Part shown: positions 45,991-54,594 of the stretch, in pieces | Numbering within the stretch: position 1 is the stretch's first letter | Layout: every line of letters begins with the position of its first letter | From: Alphaproteobacteria bacterium | GTDB taxonomy: Bacteria > Pseudomonadota > Alphaproteobacteria > Rs-D84 | Direction: 5' to 3' | Assembly (NCBI GenBank): GCA_009783145.1 | Contig: WRHR01000001.1 | Span: forward strand, 64,492 to 128,491 | DNA: 64,000 bases | Translations under genes and position numbers: made by a program | The notes under the pieces: model-generated | What the model was told of the DNA's origin: nothing | Database searches by the model: none | What the model saw: only the letters and a program-made list of their open reading frames with translations

Positions 45991-47784
45991 CTATTCCGGC
46001 ATTTTCACTGCTTCGTGCATACCGCGCACGAATTCCAGCAGTGATTTCGTTTCTTGCGCCTCGATGCCGAGATAGCGCAAAGTCACGGTTCCGTCGGCCG
46101 CTTCCTTTTCGCCTACGACTGCGATTATCGGGGTCTTGGCCAGCGACAGCTCGCGAACCTTGTAATTCACTTTCTCCGCGCGAAGGTCCGTCCGCGCCCG
46201 TACGCCGACCGCGTTCAGCTCCGCCACGACTCGCTTTGCATAGTCATCATACTTTTCTGAAATTGGGGTAACCACGACCGGTTCGGGCGACAACCACAGC
46301 GGCAGATTCCCACCGGTATTTTCCAACAGAATTCCCATGAACCGCTCTATAGACCCCAGCATGGCGCGATGCAGCATAATTGGGCGATGTTTCGCGCCGT
46401 CTTCACCAACATAGGACAAGTCAAATCTTTCAGGAAGATTCATATCCAACTGAACCGTGCCGCACTGCCATATCCGACCCAACGAGTCTTTAAGATAGTT
46501 GTCTATCTTCGGGCCATAGAACGCGGCGTCTTGCGGCGCGACTTCATATGAAATTTTGTTTTTCTCCAGCGCGTTTTTCAATGCGCCTTCGGCCTTGTCC
46601 CAAGTCGCGTCGTCGCCGATACGAAATTCGGAATCCTTTCTTGTCGCCAGTTTCATAGATATATTATCAAACCCGAACTTGGAATAGATATCCTTTATAA
46701 AGCGAAGGACTTTTATGACTTCTTCCTCCAATTGCTCGGCGGTGCAGAATATATGCGCATCGTCCTGAGTCATTTCTCGCACGCGCATCAAGCCATGCAG
46801 CCCGCCGGCAGCCTCGTATCTATATACCTTTCCGAACTCCGCCAGATACAGCGGCAGGTCTTTATAAGACTTTATGCCCTGACCGAACACCAGCATTCCG
46901 CCGGGACAAGACATAGGTTTTACGCAAAAAGTCCGCCCGTCTTCGGTCTGTCCGGAATAGTTATGCTCGCCGTATTTCGCCCAATGGCCGGATGTTTCCC
47001 ATAAAGACCTGTCCATAAGTCCCGGTGTGGAGATTTCCAGATAGCCGGCTTTTTCCTGGCGCATGCGGACGTATTCTATCAAGCGGCGGTAAATCTTGTA
47101 ACCCTTGTCATGCCAGAAAACCGAGCCTGGGGCATATTCCGACTCGAAATGAAACAAGTCCATCTCGCGGCCCAGCTTTCGATGATCGCGCTTGGCAGCC
47201 TCTTCCATCATATGCAAATGCGCATCCAATTCTTCGCGTGAAGCAAAAGCATCTACATAAACGCGCTGCAGCATTTTGTTTCGCGAGTCGCCCTTCCAAT
47301 AAGCGCCGGCGACACTGCGAATTTTAAACCCGTCTTTGGGCAGCTCTTTGGAAGACTCCACATGCGGCCCGCGACACAAGTCGGTAAATCCTCGAAAATC
47401 ATAAATAGAAAGGTTGGAGGTTGGAGGTTGGAGGTTGGAGGTTGAATCATCTTTACCTCCTACTTCAAACTTCCTACCTCCTACCTCTTCGACCCATTCC
47501 ATTTTAAAAGGCTGACCGGCGAATATTTTTTTCGCTTCGTCCAAGGATACCTCGCGCCGTTCAAACCGGCCAGCCGATTTGATTAGCTCCCGCATTTCTT
47601 TTTCGATTTTCGGAAAGTCTTCTTCGGTAATTCTGTGTTCCAGGTCAAAGTCGTAATAGAACCCGTTTTCGATGGCGGGCCCTCCGCCGAACTTTACGTC
47701 CGGCCACAGCTTTTGCACCGCCGCCGCCAGAACATGAGCCAGCGAATGGCGGATAATTTCTATATCGTATTTATTTTCTGACAT
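45991..47784 (-). CDS. thrS: Threonyl-tRNA synthetase, lacking the TGS domain
   Basis: 597 residues. It begins in the second (editing) region at IIRHSLAHVLAAAVQKLWPD (HxxxH zinc/editing motif), omitting the N-terminal TGS domain; typical ThrRS has about 640 residues. The editing Cys region is TDLCRGPH, and the class II core shows Zn ligands in CVKPMSCPGGMLVF and ligand His in the anticodon-side core, motif 2 VYRYEAAGGLHGLMRVREM and motif 3 GSIERFMGILLE. The anticodon-binding domain closes it. Residues about 101-125 (STSNLQPPTSN) are encoded by a heptamer element at 47411-47489. Confidence 0.94.
   Translation of the reverse strand: MSENKYDIEIIRHSLAHVLAAAVQKLWPDVKFGGGPAIENGFYYDFDLEHRITEEDFPKIEKEMRELIKSAGRFERREVSLDEAKKIFAGQPFKMEWVEEVGGRKFEVGGKDDSTSNLQPPTSNLSIYDFRGFTDLCRGPHVESSKELPKDGFKIRSVAGAYWKGDSRNKMLQRVYVDAFASREELDAHLHMMEEAAKRDHRKLGREMDLFHFESEYAPGSVFWHDKGYKIYRRLIEYVRMRQEKAGYLEISTPGLMDRSLWETSGHWAKYGEHNYSGQTEDGRTFCVKPMSCPGGMLVFGQGIKSYKDLPLYLAEFGKVYRYEAAGGLHGLMRVREMTQDDAHIFCTAEQLEEEVIKVLRFIKDIYSKFGFDNISMKLATRKDSEFRIGDDATWDKAEGALKNALEKNKISYEVAPQDAAFYGPKIDNYLKDSLGRIWQCGTVQLDMNLPERFDLSYVGEDGAKHRPIMLHRAMLGSIERFMGILLENTGGNLPLWLSPEPVVVTPISEKYDDYAKRVVAELNAVGVRARTDLRAEKVNYKVRELSLAKTPIIAVVGEKEAADGTVTLRYLGIEAQETKSLLEFVRGMHEAVKMPE
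47411..47489. repeat. Tandem-repeat-arm element N (GGTTGGA heptamers) inside thrS
   Basis: GGTTGGA repeated (47411-47443), short centre, complementary CCTCCTA/CTTCCTA heptamers (47455-47488); in frame, between the editing and catalytic parts. Confidence 0.82.
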
Positions 47785-47807
47785 TTATTTTGCCTTTTAA
47801 AAATGTT

Positions 47808-47938
47808 TTTGTCATTCCCGCGCAGGCGGGAATAGGGTCCAGACAGTGCGAGCGTAAGCGAGCCATATATTGTGGTCGTGCTTCGCACGACGAGTTTAAG
47901 CCCTATTCCCGCCTGCGCGGGAATGACAAAAGGTTATT
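47808..47938. repeat. Long inverted repeat (GTCATTCCCGCGCAGGCGGG type)
   Basis: GTCATTCCCGCGCAGGCGGG..AATAGGG and its complement CCCTATTCCCGCCTGCGCGG.. about 75 bases apart, with CGAGCGTAAGCGAGC and CGTGCTTCGCACGACG hairpins inside. A widespread type of dispersed bacterial repeat. The rest of 47785-48147 is AT-rich and holds the promoter of the next gene (TTGACA-N16-TATATT, about 48099-48126). Confidence 0.75.
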
Positions 47939-48147
47939 ATTTTTATTGATTATAAAATGAACGCGAGAAATTCGCAATAGAAATTAGACCCCCAAAGGGG
48001 TTGTGGTCGTGAAAACAGCAATATTAAGGCCCAAAATCTTCATAACTTTTTAATCATATCAGGAAAACTCAAAAAATCAAGCCCTTTGACAAAATACTTG
48101 ACAAAAGGCCTTGATGTGCTATATTTGCCCAGCCAAAAGGATGATTT

Positions 48148-49008
48148 GTGCAAGTGAACTTTAGTGATTTGGGTTGGAGCTCTTGTGTCGAGGTATCGAT
48201 AATGTTACCGAAGGTTATTCCTATTATCCTTCATAAATACGACGCAACAAAAGACAAAGAAACGCATCAGCCGGCGACTTTTTCCAAGCCAACCGATTTA
48301 TTCAAAACCATCCAGTCCGACAAATCCATATTTGCGTTCAGCTTCGATACATCCAAGACAATCAAGTTCATTTACTCGACGCCGAAAATAAAGGGCTCGA
48401 AATCGCAAGATTTTGAAATCAAATTCGATGATGTTGATTTCAGCGACCTTGGAATCGACCCGACCACCTTCAAGCCGTCCTATTACTTCTGCTTTCCGAT
48501 CGGACACTTTTCAAAAGATTTTCTAGATTGGGCCGTAAGAAAAGCGACGGAAGAAAAGAGAGCCGCAAAAGCCAGACTAACAAAGAAAGCTAGAAAATCA
48601 AAAAGAGCCAGAAAAGCGAATAATGCGAAAAAAACAACCGAAACGAACGAATCGAAGATATTCGCCGATTTGGAATCCGAGATGTGGATTAACCGGTACG
48701 GGAGGATGTGCCAGGTTATTCCGGACAAGTTCAAAAGCCTTGCCGTTGGCGGCCATCCCGATATTTTAAAGGACAACCCCGTGAATCCTTCGGACTGGAC
48801 GGAATTGAAGCACAACAGCGGATACGCATACAAAAACCGGATCGCCATTATAAACGAATCTTTTTACGGATACACGATAACCAAAGAATCGAACATAGAC
48901 AATTGCATCCAGGATTTAAGAATTGCCTGCGTGAATTATGTAAAATGCCGTTTTCTGACAGCCTGTCGCGATCCGTTTTTTAGGGCAAAGTTCGGCCTTG
49001 CTATTTAA
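48148..49008 (+). CDS. Hypothetical protein with Lys/Arg-rich segment
   Basis: 286 residues, not recognised. No signal peptide or membrane span. Lys-, Phe-, Asp- and Ser-rich; DFEIKFDDVDFSDLGIDPTT is acidic and aromatic, while about 130-165 (RAAKARLTKKARKSKRARKA) is strongly basic, perhaps nucleic-acid binding. The GTG at 48148 is favoured by AAAAGGAT upstream, but ATG 48202 with GAGG is an alternative. It stands alone, with AT-richer coding than its neighbours and its own promoter, which may point to recent acquisition (inference). Confidence 0.6.
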   Translation: MQVNFSDLGWSSCVEVSIMLPKVIPIILHKYDATKDKETHQPATFSKPTDLFKTIQSDKSIFAFSFDTSKTIKFIYSTPKIKGSKSQDFEIKFDDVDFSDLGIDPTTFKPSYYFCFPIGHFSKDFLDWAVRKATEEKRAAKARLTKKARKSKRARKANNAKKTTETNESKIFADLESEMWINRYGRMCQVIPDKFKSLAVGGHPDILKDNPVNPSDWTELKHNSGYAYKNRIAIINESFYGYTITKESNIDNCIQDLRIACVNYVKCRFLTACRDPFFRAKFGLAI

Positions 49009-49760
49009 AAATCTATAATACTCCCGAACAGTACCGCGAAAAAGAAGCACACGCTGCCGCCTATTACGAACAGGTGCCATATCGTATGGCTGAATTTCAA
49101 GCGTCTCCACAGATAAAACAGAACGCCGATGGAATAAGACAGCGCGCCAGCCAGGATAAACCACAATCCGCGTGCCGGCACGCTTGCGATCATCTTTGGC
49201 AGGATAAATATCAACGTCCAGCCCATTGCCAGATACAGCGCGACGACCCATTTGGGCTGCTCTTTGGGCCGGCGTATTTTTATAATCGCGCCGAACGCCG
49301 TAATCGCCCACAGGATGCCGAATACAAGCCAGCCGATCCAGCCGCGCAAATTCACCAACAGGAACGGAGTATACGTGCCGGCGATAAGCGCGTAAATAGC
49401 AACAGAGTCCCATACTTCGAAAAAGCATTCGCTTTTTTGCCCGATCATGGCGTGGCAGAAAGTGCTGCCGAAATAGAGGGTGAACATCGTCAGCCCAAAA
49501 ATCGCACAACTGACAACCGCCCAAGGGTCGCGATGCAGCGCTGCAAATACACAAAGAATGGTAAGCCCCGCTATGGCCAATCCAATTCCAATTCCATGCG
49601 TCAGAACATCCATCACCCATTCGGATTTGCTGGGCGTGCGCTCCCACCGGAACAAACCTGCCGAACGCAATGCCCGCAGCAAGCCATTTGCCCGCGGATG
49701 CGCTTTTATTGCCTTTGCCTGTCCTCTGGCAATGCTTCTTTTCTTTTTTACTTTAATCAT
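49005..49760 (-). CDS. Hemolysin III family (HlyIII/TrhA) membrane protein
   Basis: 251 residues, seven membrane helices after a basic N-terminus (IKVKKKRSIARGQAKAIK). Family motifs: LYFGSTFCHAMIGQ (usually STxYHS), VWDSVAIYALIAGTYTPF, and the C-terminal IWHLFVIGGSVCFF; these supply the His/Asp metal site shared with adiponectin-receptor-like proteins. Cellular role, probably membrane lipid homeostasis, is unproven. Ends overlapping the plus-strand hypothetical by four bases. Confidence 0.88.
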   Translation of the reverse strand: MIKVKKKRSIARGQAKAIKAHPRANGLLRALRSAGLFRWERTPSKSEWVMDVLTHGIGIGLAIAGLTILCVFAALHRDPWAVVSCAIFGLTMFTLYFGSTFCHAMIGQKSECFFEVWDSVAIYALIAGTYTPFLLVNLRGWIGWLVFGILWAITAFGAIIKIRRPKEQPKWVVALYLAMGWTLIFILPKMIASVPARGLWFILAGALSYSIGVLFYLWRRLKFSHTIWHLFVIGGSVCFFFAVLFGSIIDF

Positions 49761-49774
49761 TCTGCTCTCCGTGT

Positions 49775-50170
49775 TTAGAATTCAATTACTTCCAATATGC
49801 CATCAAAAGAACTTATTGTCGCAACCGCATCTTTCAGATATAAAACCTGAGTATCCGGATCATCCAAAGGATGTTCTTCCACCAAATCGGGGTGTGCGTC
49901 TAAGAAAGACTTTTTAGCATCGCGACTATCATCGTTTATCGCCGTTGCCGCTATGCGAATCCATCTGTCTTCGGCAATCAGCGCGCATATCTCAACTTTG
50001 GAATTTTCTTTCATCTGTCGGGATACCGGCTTGCTGTGTGAGGTCATGAAATACAATCTGCCATCAAATATATTAACAGGGGCCATAGGCCTCACCCGCG
50101 GTTGCCCGTTATCATCAGTCGCAAGAAACCATACATCCGCTTGTTTTAATATACCATAAACTTTTTCCAT
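49775..50170 (-). CDS. Pyridoxamine 5'-phosphate oxidase-like FMN-binding protein
   Basis: 131 residues, split-barrel flavin-binding fold. WFLATDDNGQPRVRPMAPVN, LYFMTSHSKPVSRQMKENSK and VEICALIAEDRWIRIAATA are the usual strands for FMN phosphate and ring contacts. Many such small proteins bind FMN, F420 or haem and act as oxidoreductases of unknown substrate. Directly downstream of a GNAT gene in the gltX run; about 14 bases before the HlyIII gene. Confidence 0.82.
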   Translation of the reverse strand: MEKVYGILKQADVWFLATDDNGQPRVRPMAPVNIFDGRLYFMTSHSKPVSRQMKENSKVEICALIAEDRWIRIAATAINDDSRDAKKSFLDAHPDLVEEHPLDDPDTQVLYLKDAVATISSFDGILEVIEF

Positions 50171-50172
50171 TT

Positions 50173-50586
50173 TTATATTTCCTTTGTTAGCTCAACATAG
50201 GTCCCGCCGGCAGCAAATCCGAAATACTTGTAAAGATTTATCAAGCGTGGATTGCCGACGTCTGCATATGCAAGCACATGTTGCACACCCATGGCTTTGC
50301 TTGTTCCTAAGAACCACTGTCCCAATTCCCGGGCAACCGCGCCACCGCGAAAATCGCGGCGAATAACAAGATAATGCGCAACGGACCAGGGGCCGGCCAA
50401 CTTTTCCCCAACTATAATCCCAACGATTTCACCGTGTGATTCAGCAACGCCCGCTATGCTTTTCTCGTCGGTTATTTCTTCGGGGTCAATCGGGCCATAA
50501 CTGAACACCAATTCGCCAGCAGCCTGCAATTCACGGACTGCGGCCAAGTCTTTCAACTCTGCCTTGCGGATGGTTATTTCAGACAT
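50173..50586 (-). CDS. GNAT N-acetyltransferase
   Basis: 137 residues. ITIRKAELKDLAAVRELQAA at the start, LVIRRDFRGGAVARELGQWF as motif A with the acetyl-CoA pyrophosphate loop (RRDFRGGAVAREL), and the C-terminal NPRLINLYKYFGFAAGGTYV typical of GNAT C-terminal strands. Substrate unknown. Overlaps the gltX 3' end by 13 bases. Confidence 0.88.
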   Translation of the reverse strand: MSEITIRKAELKDLAAVRELQAAGELVFSYGPIDPEEITDEKSIAGVAESHGEIVGIIVGEKLAGPWSVAHYLVIRRDFRGGAVARELGQWFLGTSKAMGVQHVLAYADVGNPRLINLYKYFGFAAGGTYVELTKEI

Positions 50587-52163
50587 TTTTCAATCCTTTC
50601 CCGCACGCGCGATGCGCCCATAACTTGCATTATGGAGTAAAGGTCTGGCGTGTTTGTACGACCGGTAAGCGCCACGCGCAAAGCCATCGCCGCATCGCCA
50701 TTTGATATGCCCAACCGCGCCGCGATTTCTGTAATCTTCTTCCACCAAGCATCCTTGTCATCGGTAATATCAAAGGCCTTCAGGAATTCGGATAAAACTT
50801 TTTTATCTATATCTTGCGCGGCGATTTGAAACAAGTCATCAAAGAAATATGCAACCTCTTCCAGCGTCTGCTTCCAGGTAATAAAGTCTTTTCTGATACG
50901 TTTTGGGTTATCACGTTCAATGCCGAGAACCGCATGCAAGTAATCACCCTGCCCGCGGGTCCGCGCGGCCCATTCGGGAGAATACTCATCTGCCCAATCG
51001 CTCACGCACCGGGTTAATTCATCAACGCTCAGCGTTGCGATAAACTCCTTCGCCCACCATTCCAATTTCTTCATATCGAACAGCGCGCCGCTGGTTGGAA
51101 TTTTTTTGATTTTAAAAGCCGGATATTCCCATATTGTTTTTACCTGGCCTTTGGTCTTTGCTTCTTCATATCCGCTGGCTGCCAGGTTGAATATGTATTC
51201 CAGAACGGCTTCCGTTGGCCAGCCGTTTTCAACATAGAATCCAGCGGCCGATTCTGGGTCTTTGCGTTTAGATAATTTGCGCTGATTGCCCGTTTCCTCA
51301 TCAAACTTGTCAATCGTGAAAGTATGCGCGAAAACAGGCGGAGCCCAACCCATCATATCATACAGCTGGACATGCAAGGGCAACGACGCCAGCCACTCGT
51401 TGGCGCGCACCACGTGCGTCACGCGCATAAAATGGTCGTCGCACAACATTGCAAAATGATACGTCGGCAGCCCGTCGTTTGATTTTACGATAACAATATC
51501 TTCGTTATTTTCAGGGAATGCGACCGAACCGCGAATTCCCTCTTTGCAGAAAATACGACGCGACGGGTCGCCGGTAGAATAAAGCCGCACGGACGGCGTT
51601 TCGCCCGCGTTAAGCCGCGCGATTATTTCATCTTCGGTCAGGTCTCTGTCGCGGGCATATTCGCCATAAATCCCGGTCGGAAATCCCGCCGCGGATTGCT
51701 TTGCGCGAATGTCCTCCATCTCGATGGGCGAAAGAAAGCAAGGATATGCCCGCCCCGTGGCCAAAAGTTCTGCCGCAACGGAATGATAGATGTCTTTGCG
51801 CTGCGACTGAATATAAGGACCGTAATGTCCGCCCCGCTGCGCGCCTTCGTCGTCCGAAAGCCCGAATCTTTCCAGCCAATTTAAAATCAATTCCGTTGCG
51901 CGTTCCACTTCGCGCTTGGTATCCGTATCCTCTATGCGCACTATGAACACGCCGCCGGAATCTTTGGCCAGTTTTTTATTTATCATGGCCATCATCACGG
52001 TCCCGATGTGCATAAAACCCGTAGGGCTTGGCGCAATGCGCGTCACCATCGCGCCCTCGGGCAAGTTGCGCGGAGGGAACTTTTCTTCCAACTCTGCAAT
52101 CGTCCATTTGGGCGCGCCACCAAGCACCCTTGCGATTAAATCTGTGGATAAACCCATTCTCAT
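50574..52163 (-). CDS. gltX: Glutamyl-tRNA synthetase
   Basis: 529 residues, class I synthetase. Catalytic motifs HIGH-like in APSPTGFMHIGT and KMSKS-like in RKLSKRKDPES, plus the family segments FIVRIEDTDTKR and YHFAMLCDDHFMRVTHVVR. An N-terminal extension of about 38 residues precedes the first motif (with PPRNLPEGAMVTRIAPSP), as in a divergent GluRS subgroup. With GatCAB present, this enzyme is expected to be non-discriminating, charging tRNA(Gln) with Glu (inference). ATG 52163 has AAAGGCAAACGAA upstream. Confidence 0.93.
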   Translation of the reverse strand: MRMGLSTDLIARVLGGAPKWTIAELEEKFPPRNLPEGAMVTRIAPSPTGFMHIGTVMMAMINKKLAKDSGGVFIVRIEDTDTKREVERATELILNWLERFGLSDDEGAQRGGHYGPYIQSQRKDIYHSVAAELLATGRAYPCFLSPIEMEDIRAKQSAAGFPTGIYGEYARDRDLTEDEIIARLNAGETPSVRLYSTGDPSRRIFCKEGIRGSVAFPENNEDIVIVKSNDGLPTYHFAMLCDDHFMRVTHVVRANEWLASLPLHVQLYDMMGWAPPVFAHTFTIDKFDEETGNQRKLSKRKDPESAAGFYVENGWPTEAVLEYIFNLAASGYEEAKTKGQVKTIWEYPAFKIKKIPTSGALFDMKKLEWWAKEFIATLSVDELTRCVSDWADEYSPEWAARTRGQGDYLHAVLGIERDNPKRIRKDFITWKQTLEEVAYFFDDLFQIAAQDIDKKVLSEFLKAFDITDDKDAWWKKITEIAARLGISNGDAAMALRVALTGRTNTPDLYSIMQVMGASRVRERIEKCLK

Positions 52164-52203
52164 TTCGTTTGCCTTTGCTGTTCCAGCATTTTATACTAAA
52201 AAT

Positions 52204-52938
52204 ATGGAAAAACAAGAAATAAGAACTTTCGGGCGGGTTCGCGGGAAAAAGCTTTCCGCCCGCCAGCAATGGCTGGTGGATAACTTGTTGCCGGAACTGG
52301 CGCCCACCGGCCCTGACCCCGACCCCAACATCATTCTAGAAATCGGCTTTGGGGCTGGCGAGCATCTGCTGCACCTGGCAGCCGCGCACCCCGACAAGTT
52401 GATAATAGGCGCCGAGCCCTTTATAAACGGGGTCGCGTCATTGCTGTCGCAAATGACGCAGAGCACAGAGCATAGAGCACAGAGCATAGATAATGATAAT
52501 TTATTAAATCTCATCAAACCCGAGTATCGCAATATTAGAATTTGGCCTGATGACGTGAGAAAGCTTTTTACTCTTTCACTCTCTCGCTCTTCTACTCTGC
52601 AAAATCCAGGTTTGCGCTTTGCGCAGATCTGGATTTTGCATCCCGACCCTTGGCCCAAGACAAGGCATGAAAAGCGCCGTTTATTGAGCGCAGAGTTTTT
52701 GGAATTACTGGCCGGCCGTCTTGCCCCCAAAGGCCTGCCGCCCGAAGCCTCGGCGAAGGGCGGGCAAATTATAATCGGAACCGACCATTACGAGTATTAC
52801 GATTGGATTTTGGAACAGGTAAAAAAAACACGCCTAACGACTAGCGACCAGCGACTAGCGACTATTGATACCCGCTACCAGCGCAAGAACAAGGCGGGGA
52901 CGGCCGAGCCAAAGTATTTAATCCTAGGAAAAGCCTAG
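52204..52938 (+). CDS. trmB: tRNA (guanine-N7-)-methyltransferase TrmB
   Basis: Forms m7G46 in tRNA. 244 residues. SAM site IILEIGFGAGEHLLHL (about 43-58), the signature WILHPDPWPKTRHEKRRL (about 143-160) and GTDHYEYYDW. Four segments look inserted: TQSTEHRAQSID (about 86-97), LFTLSLSRSSTLQNPGL (121-137), GLPPEASAK (177-185) and TRLTTSDQRLATIDT (209-223); each is encoded by a tandem array or palindrome, so this one enzyme has absorbed four repeats in frame. -10 TATACT ends six bases before the ATG: leaderless. Convergent with the lysozyme gene. Confidence 0.93.
   Translation: MEKQEIRTFGRVRGKKLSARQQWLVDNLLPELAPTGPDPDPNIILEIGFGAGEHLLHLAAAHPDKLIIGAEPFINGVASLLSQMTQSTEHRAQSIDNDNLLNLIKPEYRNIRIWPDDVRKLFTLSLSRSSTLQNPGLRFAQIWILHPDPWPKTRHEKRRLLSAEFLELLAGRLAPKGLPPEASAKGGQIIIGTDHYEYYDWILEQVKKTRLTTSDQRLATIDTRYQRKNKAGTAEPKYLILGKA
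52455..52872. repeat. Four repeat insertions within trmB
   Basis: AGAGCAY heptamers (52455-52497); ACTCTTTC-type octamers (52569-52597) joined to TGCAAAATCCAG..CTGGATTTTGCA (52598-52640); GC-rich palindrome GGCCTGCCGCCCGAAGCC..GGGCGGGCA (52733-52768); CGACTAG heptamers (52836-52872). Confidence 0.82.
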
Positions 52939-54440
52939 CGTCCGCCTTTCCCGCCGCGCGGGGCGCCTTTGGTCGGAAGGCTCTGATTAATTTGTTTCGT
53001 CACCCTTTCCAAATCTTTCTGCGCTTTTTTATTCCCATTCGCGACCGCCAATCTATAATTGGCCTGCGCGCTCTGCAGGTTTCCTTTCTTCTCTCGCGCG
53101 TATCCCAGGTTATAGAACGCCGCCCCGTATTGGCTTTTATCGCCTATGCGGTTGATGATTTCATGAACTTGTGCGACGGCGGCGTCATGGTCGCCCAGCA
53201 TATTGTAAGTCGCGGCCAAGTCGTTCCTCAGCAAGGCGTTATCCGGGTATTTCTCCACCAATTCCATAAAGCTTTTTTCAGCGGCCTTGTAATTGCCTTT
53301 TTTGAATTCGGCAACGGCCATGTCGTAAAACTTGCTTAAATCGGCCGTATCGACGTTTATGACATAAGTGCCCTCTTCCACCTTTTCCCATTTTTCAATA
53401 TTAAGGACAACGGTGGAGCCCAGCTTGCATTCTCCCTGCTGGCAATATGCGACAACGTCTTGGGGCAACAGATCTTTTATTCTTTTCCAGCCCGCGATTG
53501 ATTTCCCGCTTTTATTGACCGGGTTTTTCAGCCATTCTTTAAAGTCTTTATAAGTTGCCCTGACTATTCTCGGCTTGCCGTTTTTAGTTTCTATGAAGTT
53601 CTTTTTGCTGCCGCCGCTTTTCAGCATCCAGAATTCGTATACGCCCTTGACCGGACATTCCAGCAGCATTTCCGGGGTGATTTCGCCCGTCAGCAATCCG
53701 GCTTCCAGCCAGCGACGCCAATAAAGCCCGCGGCCGTCTTTGACGAATCCTCCCAGGCAGTCGCCCAGCTCTTTCATAGATGCGCCTTTCATCCAGGCTT
53801 CTCCGAAAGAGCGCGTCGCCACCACCGGGTACTTCCCGAACAGCTGCAACACCAGCGAGTCCGGCACGCCCAGACCGTATTCTTTATACAGATTCCGCAG
53901 GCGGGTGTTTCTTTCCTTATGGTTTTTGTTTTTTGGATCCTCTATAAGATTCGTCCCGCTGTTATAGATGACCGAGGATATGCCCAACGCCTGGCCCACG
54001 TCCGAGACATCAATAGTCTCGAACGCTATATCATAGCAGTACATAAAGAAGAAAGTTTCTTTCTGTTCTATATGCCACCTTGCCAGGTCATAGGCCTCAT
54101 CATCAGAAATTGGGCGAGTCTTGCTTGTCACGGGCTTTCCGTCTTTCAGAACGGTACAGCCAAAGCCGATCGTCCATATGCCGTTGGAGTCTTTATAAGG
54201 GATATGTAATCCGGTTTTAGTGTCTTTATGAACTCCTTCGGGACCGACAATGTATGCGATCAGGAAAGGAGTTATAGGCTGGATTTTCTTGAAATAAGTC
54301 TCAAAGTCTTTCGCTTCAACTTGAGTTTCTTTGCTGGAGGAGCAACTGGTCATAAACTTACCGCCCACCAGGACGCCCAAAGCCAGGCCGCCGTAAAGAA
54401 TCAGATTGGCCTTTGCCTTTTTGAAAGAATTCTTTTTCAT
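52935..54440 (-). CDS. GH24-type lysozyme domain protein with TPR repeats
   Basis: 501 residues. N-terminal hydrophobic segment followed by MTSCSSS, which may be a lipobox-like Cys at about 33. A T4-lysozyme-like domain shows Glu in GPEGVHKD, then PYKDSNGIWTIGFGCTV with Asp and Thr at the positions of the GH24 catalytic triad E-D-T. After a middle part of about 200 residues, the C-terminal 130 residues have at least three TPR motifs (AVAEFKKGNYKAAEKSFMEL, LLRNDLAATYNMLGDHDAAV, AAFYNLGYAREKKGNLQSAQ). A peptidoglycan muramidase attached to the envelope and a protein partner through TPR is plausible (inference). Hairpin leader described separately. Confidence 0.78.
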   Translation of the reverse strand: MKKNSFKKAKANLILYGGLALGVLVGGKFMTSCSSSKETQVEAKDFETYFKKIQPITPFLIAYIVGPEGVHKDTKTGLHIPYKDSNGIWTIGFGCTVLKDGKPVTSKTRPISDDEAYDLARWHIEQKETFFFMYCYDIAFETIDVSDVGQALGISSVIYNSGTNLIEDPKNKNHKERNTRLRNLYKEYGLGVPDSLVLQLFGKYPVVATRSFGEAWMKGASMKELGDCLGGFVKDGRGLYWRRWLEAGLLTGEITPEMLLECPVKGVYEFWMLKSGGSKKNFIETKNGKPRIVRATYKDFKEWLKNPVNKSGKSIAGWKRIKDLLPQDVVAYCQQGECKLGSTVVLNIEKWEKVEEGTYVINVDTADLSKFYDMAVAEFKKGNYKAAEKSFMELVEKYPDNALLRNDLAATYNMLGDHDAAVAQVHEIINRIGDKSQYGAAFYNLGYAREKKGNLQSAQANYRLAVANGNKKAQKDLERVTKQINQSLPTKGAPRGGKGGR

Positions 54441-54493
54441 AAAAAGCCCCCTGTTTTCACAGGGAAGTATATCATAGATGTATTTTTTGACAA
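54441..54493 (-). promoter_or_regulatory. Promoter and hairpin abutting the start codon
   Basis: TTGTCA (54488-54493), 16-nt spacer, TATACT (54466-54471); then CCCTGT-GAAA-ACAGGG (54449-54464) and GGCTTTTT, immediately followed by ATG. The Shine-Dalgarno-like GGGGG is part of the hairpin, which also looks like a terminator, so both elongation and initiation may be limited. Confidence 0.65.
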
Positions 54494-54594
54494 GAAAAAT
54501 GACGGATTAAAGAAGATTTTATTTATATCGCAACAATTTTTGGCAAGATAGCCCGGGCTTTATATTTGTTGATTTTGCCCTTATTCTTGCTACT

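Noticed and set aside
52935-54440. Phage endolysin
   Set aside because: The TPR domain, the length and lack of holin or phage neighbours favour a cellular envelope enzyme, although the GH24 domain may be phage-derived.
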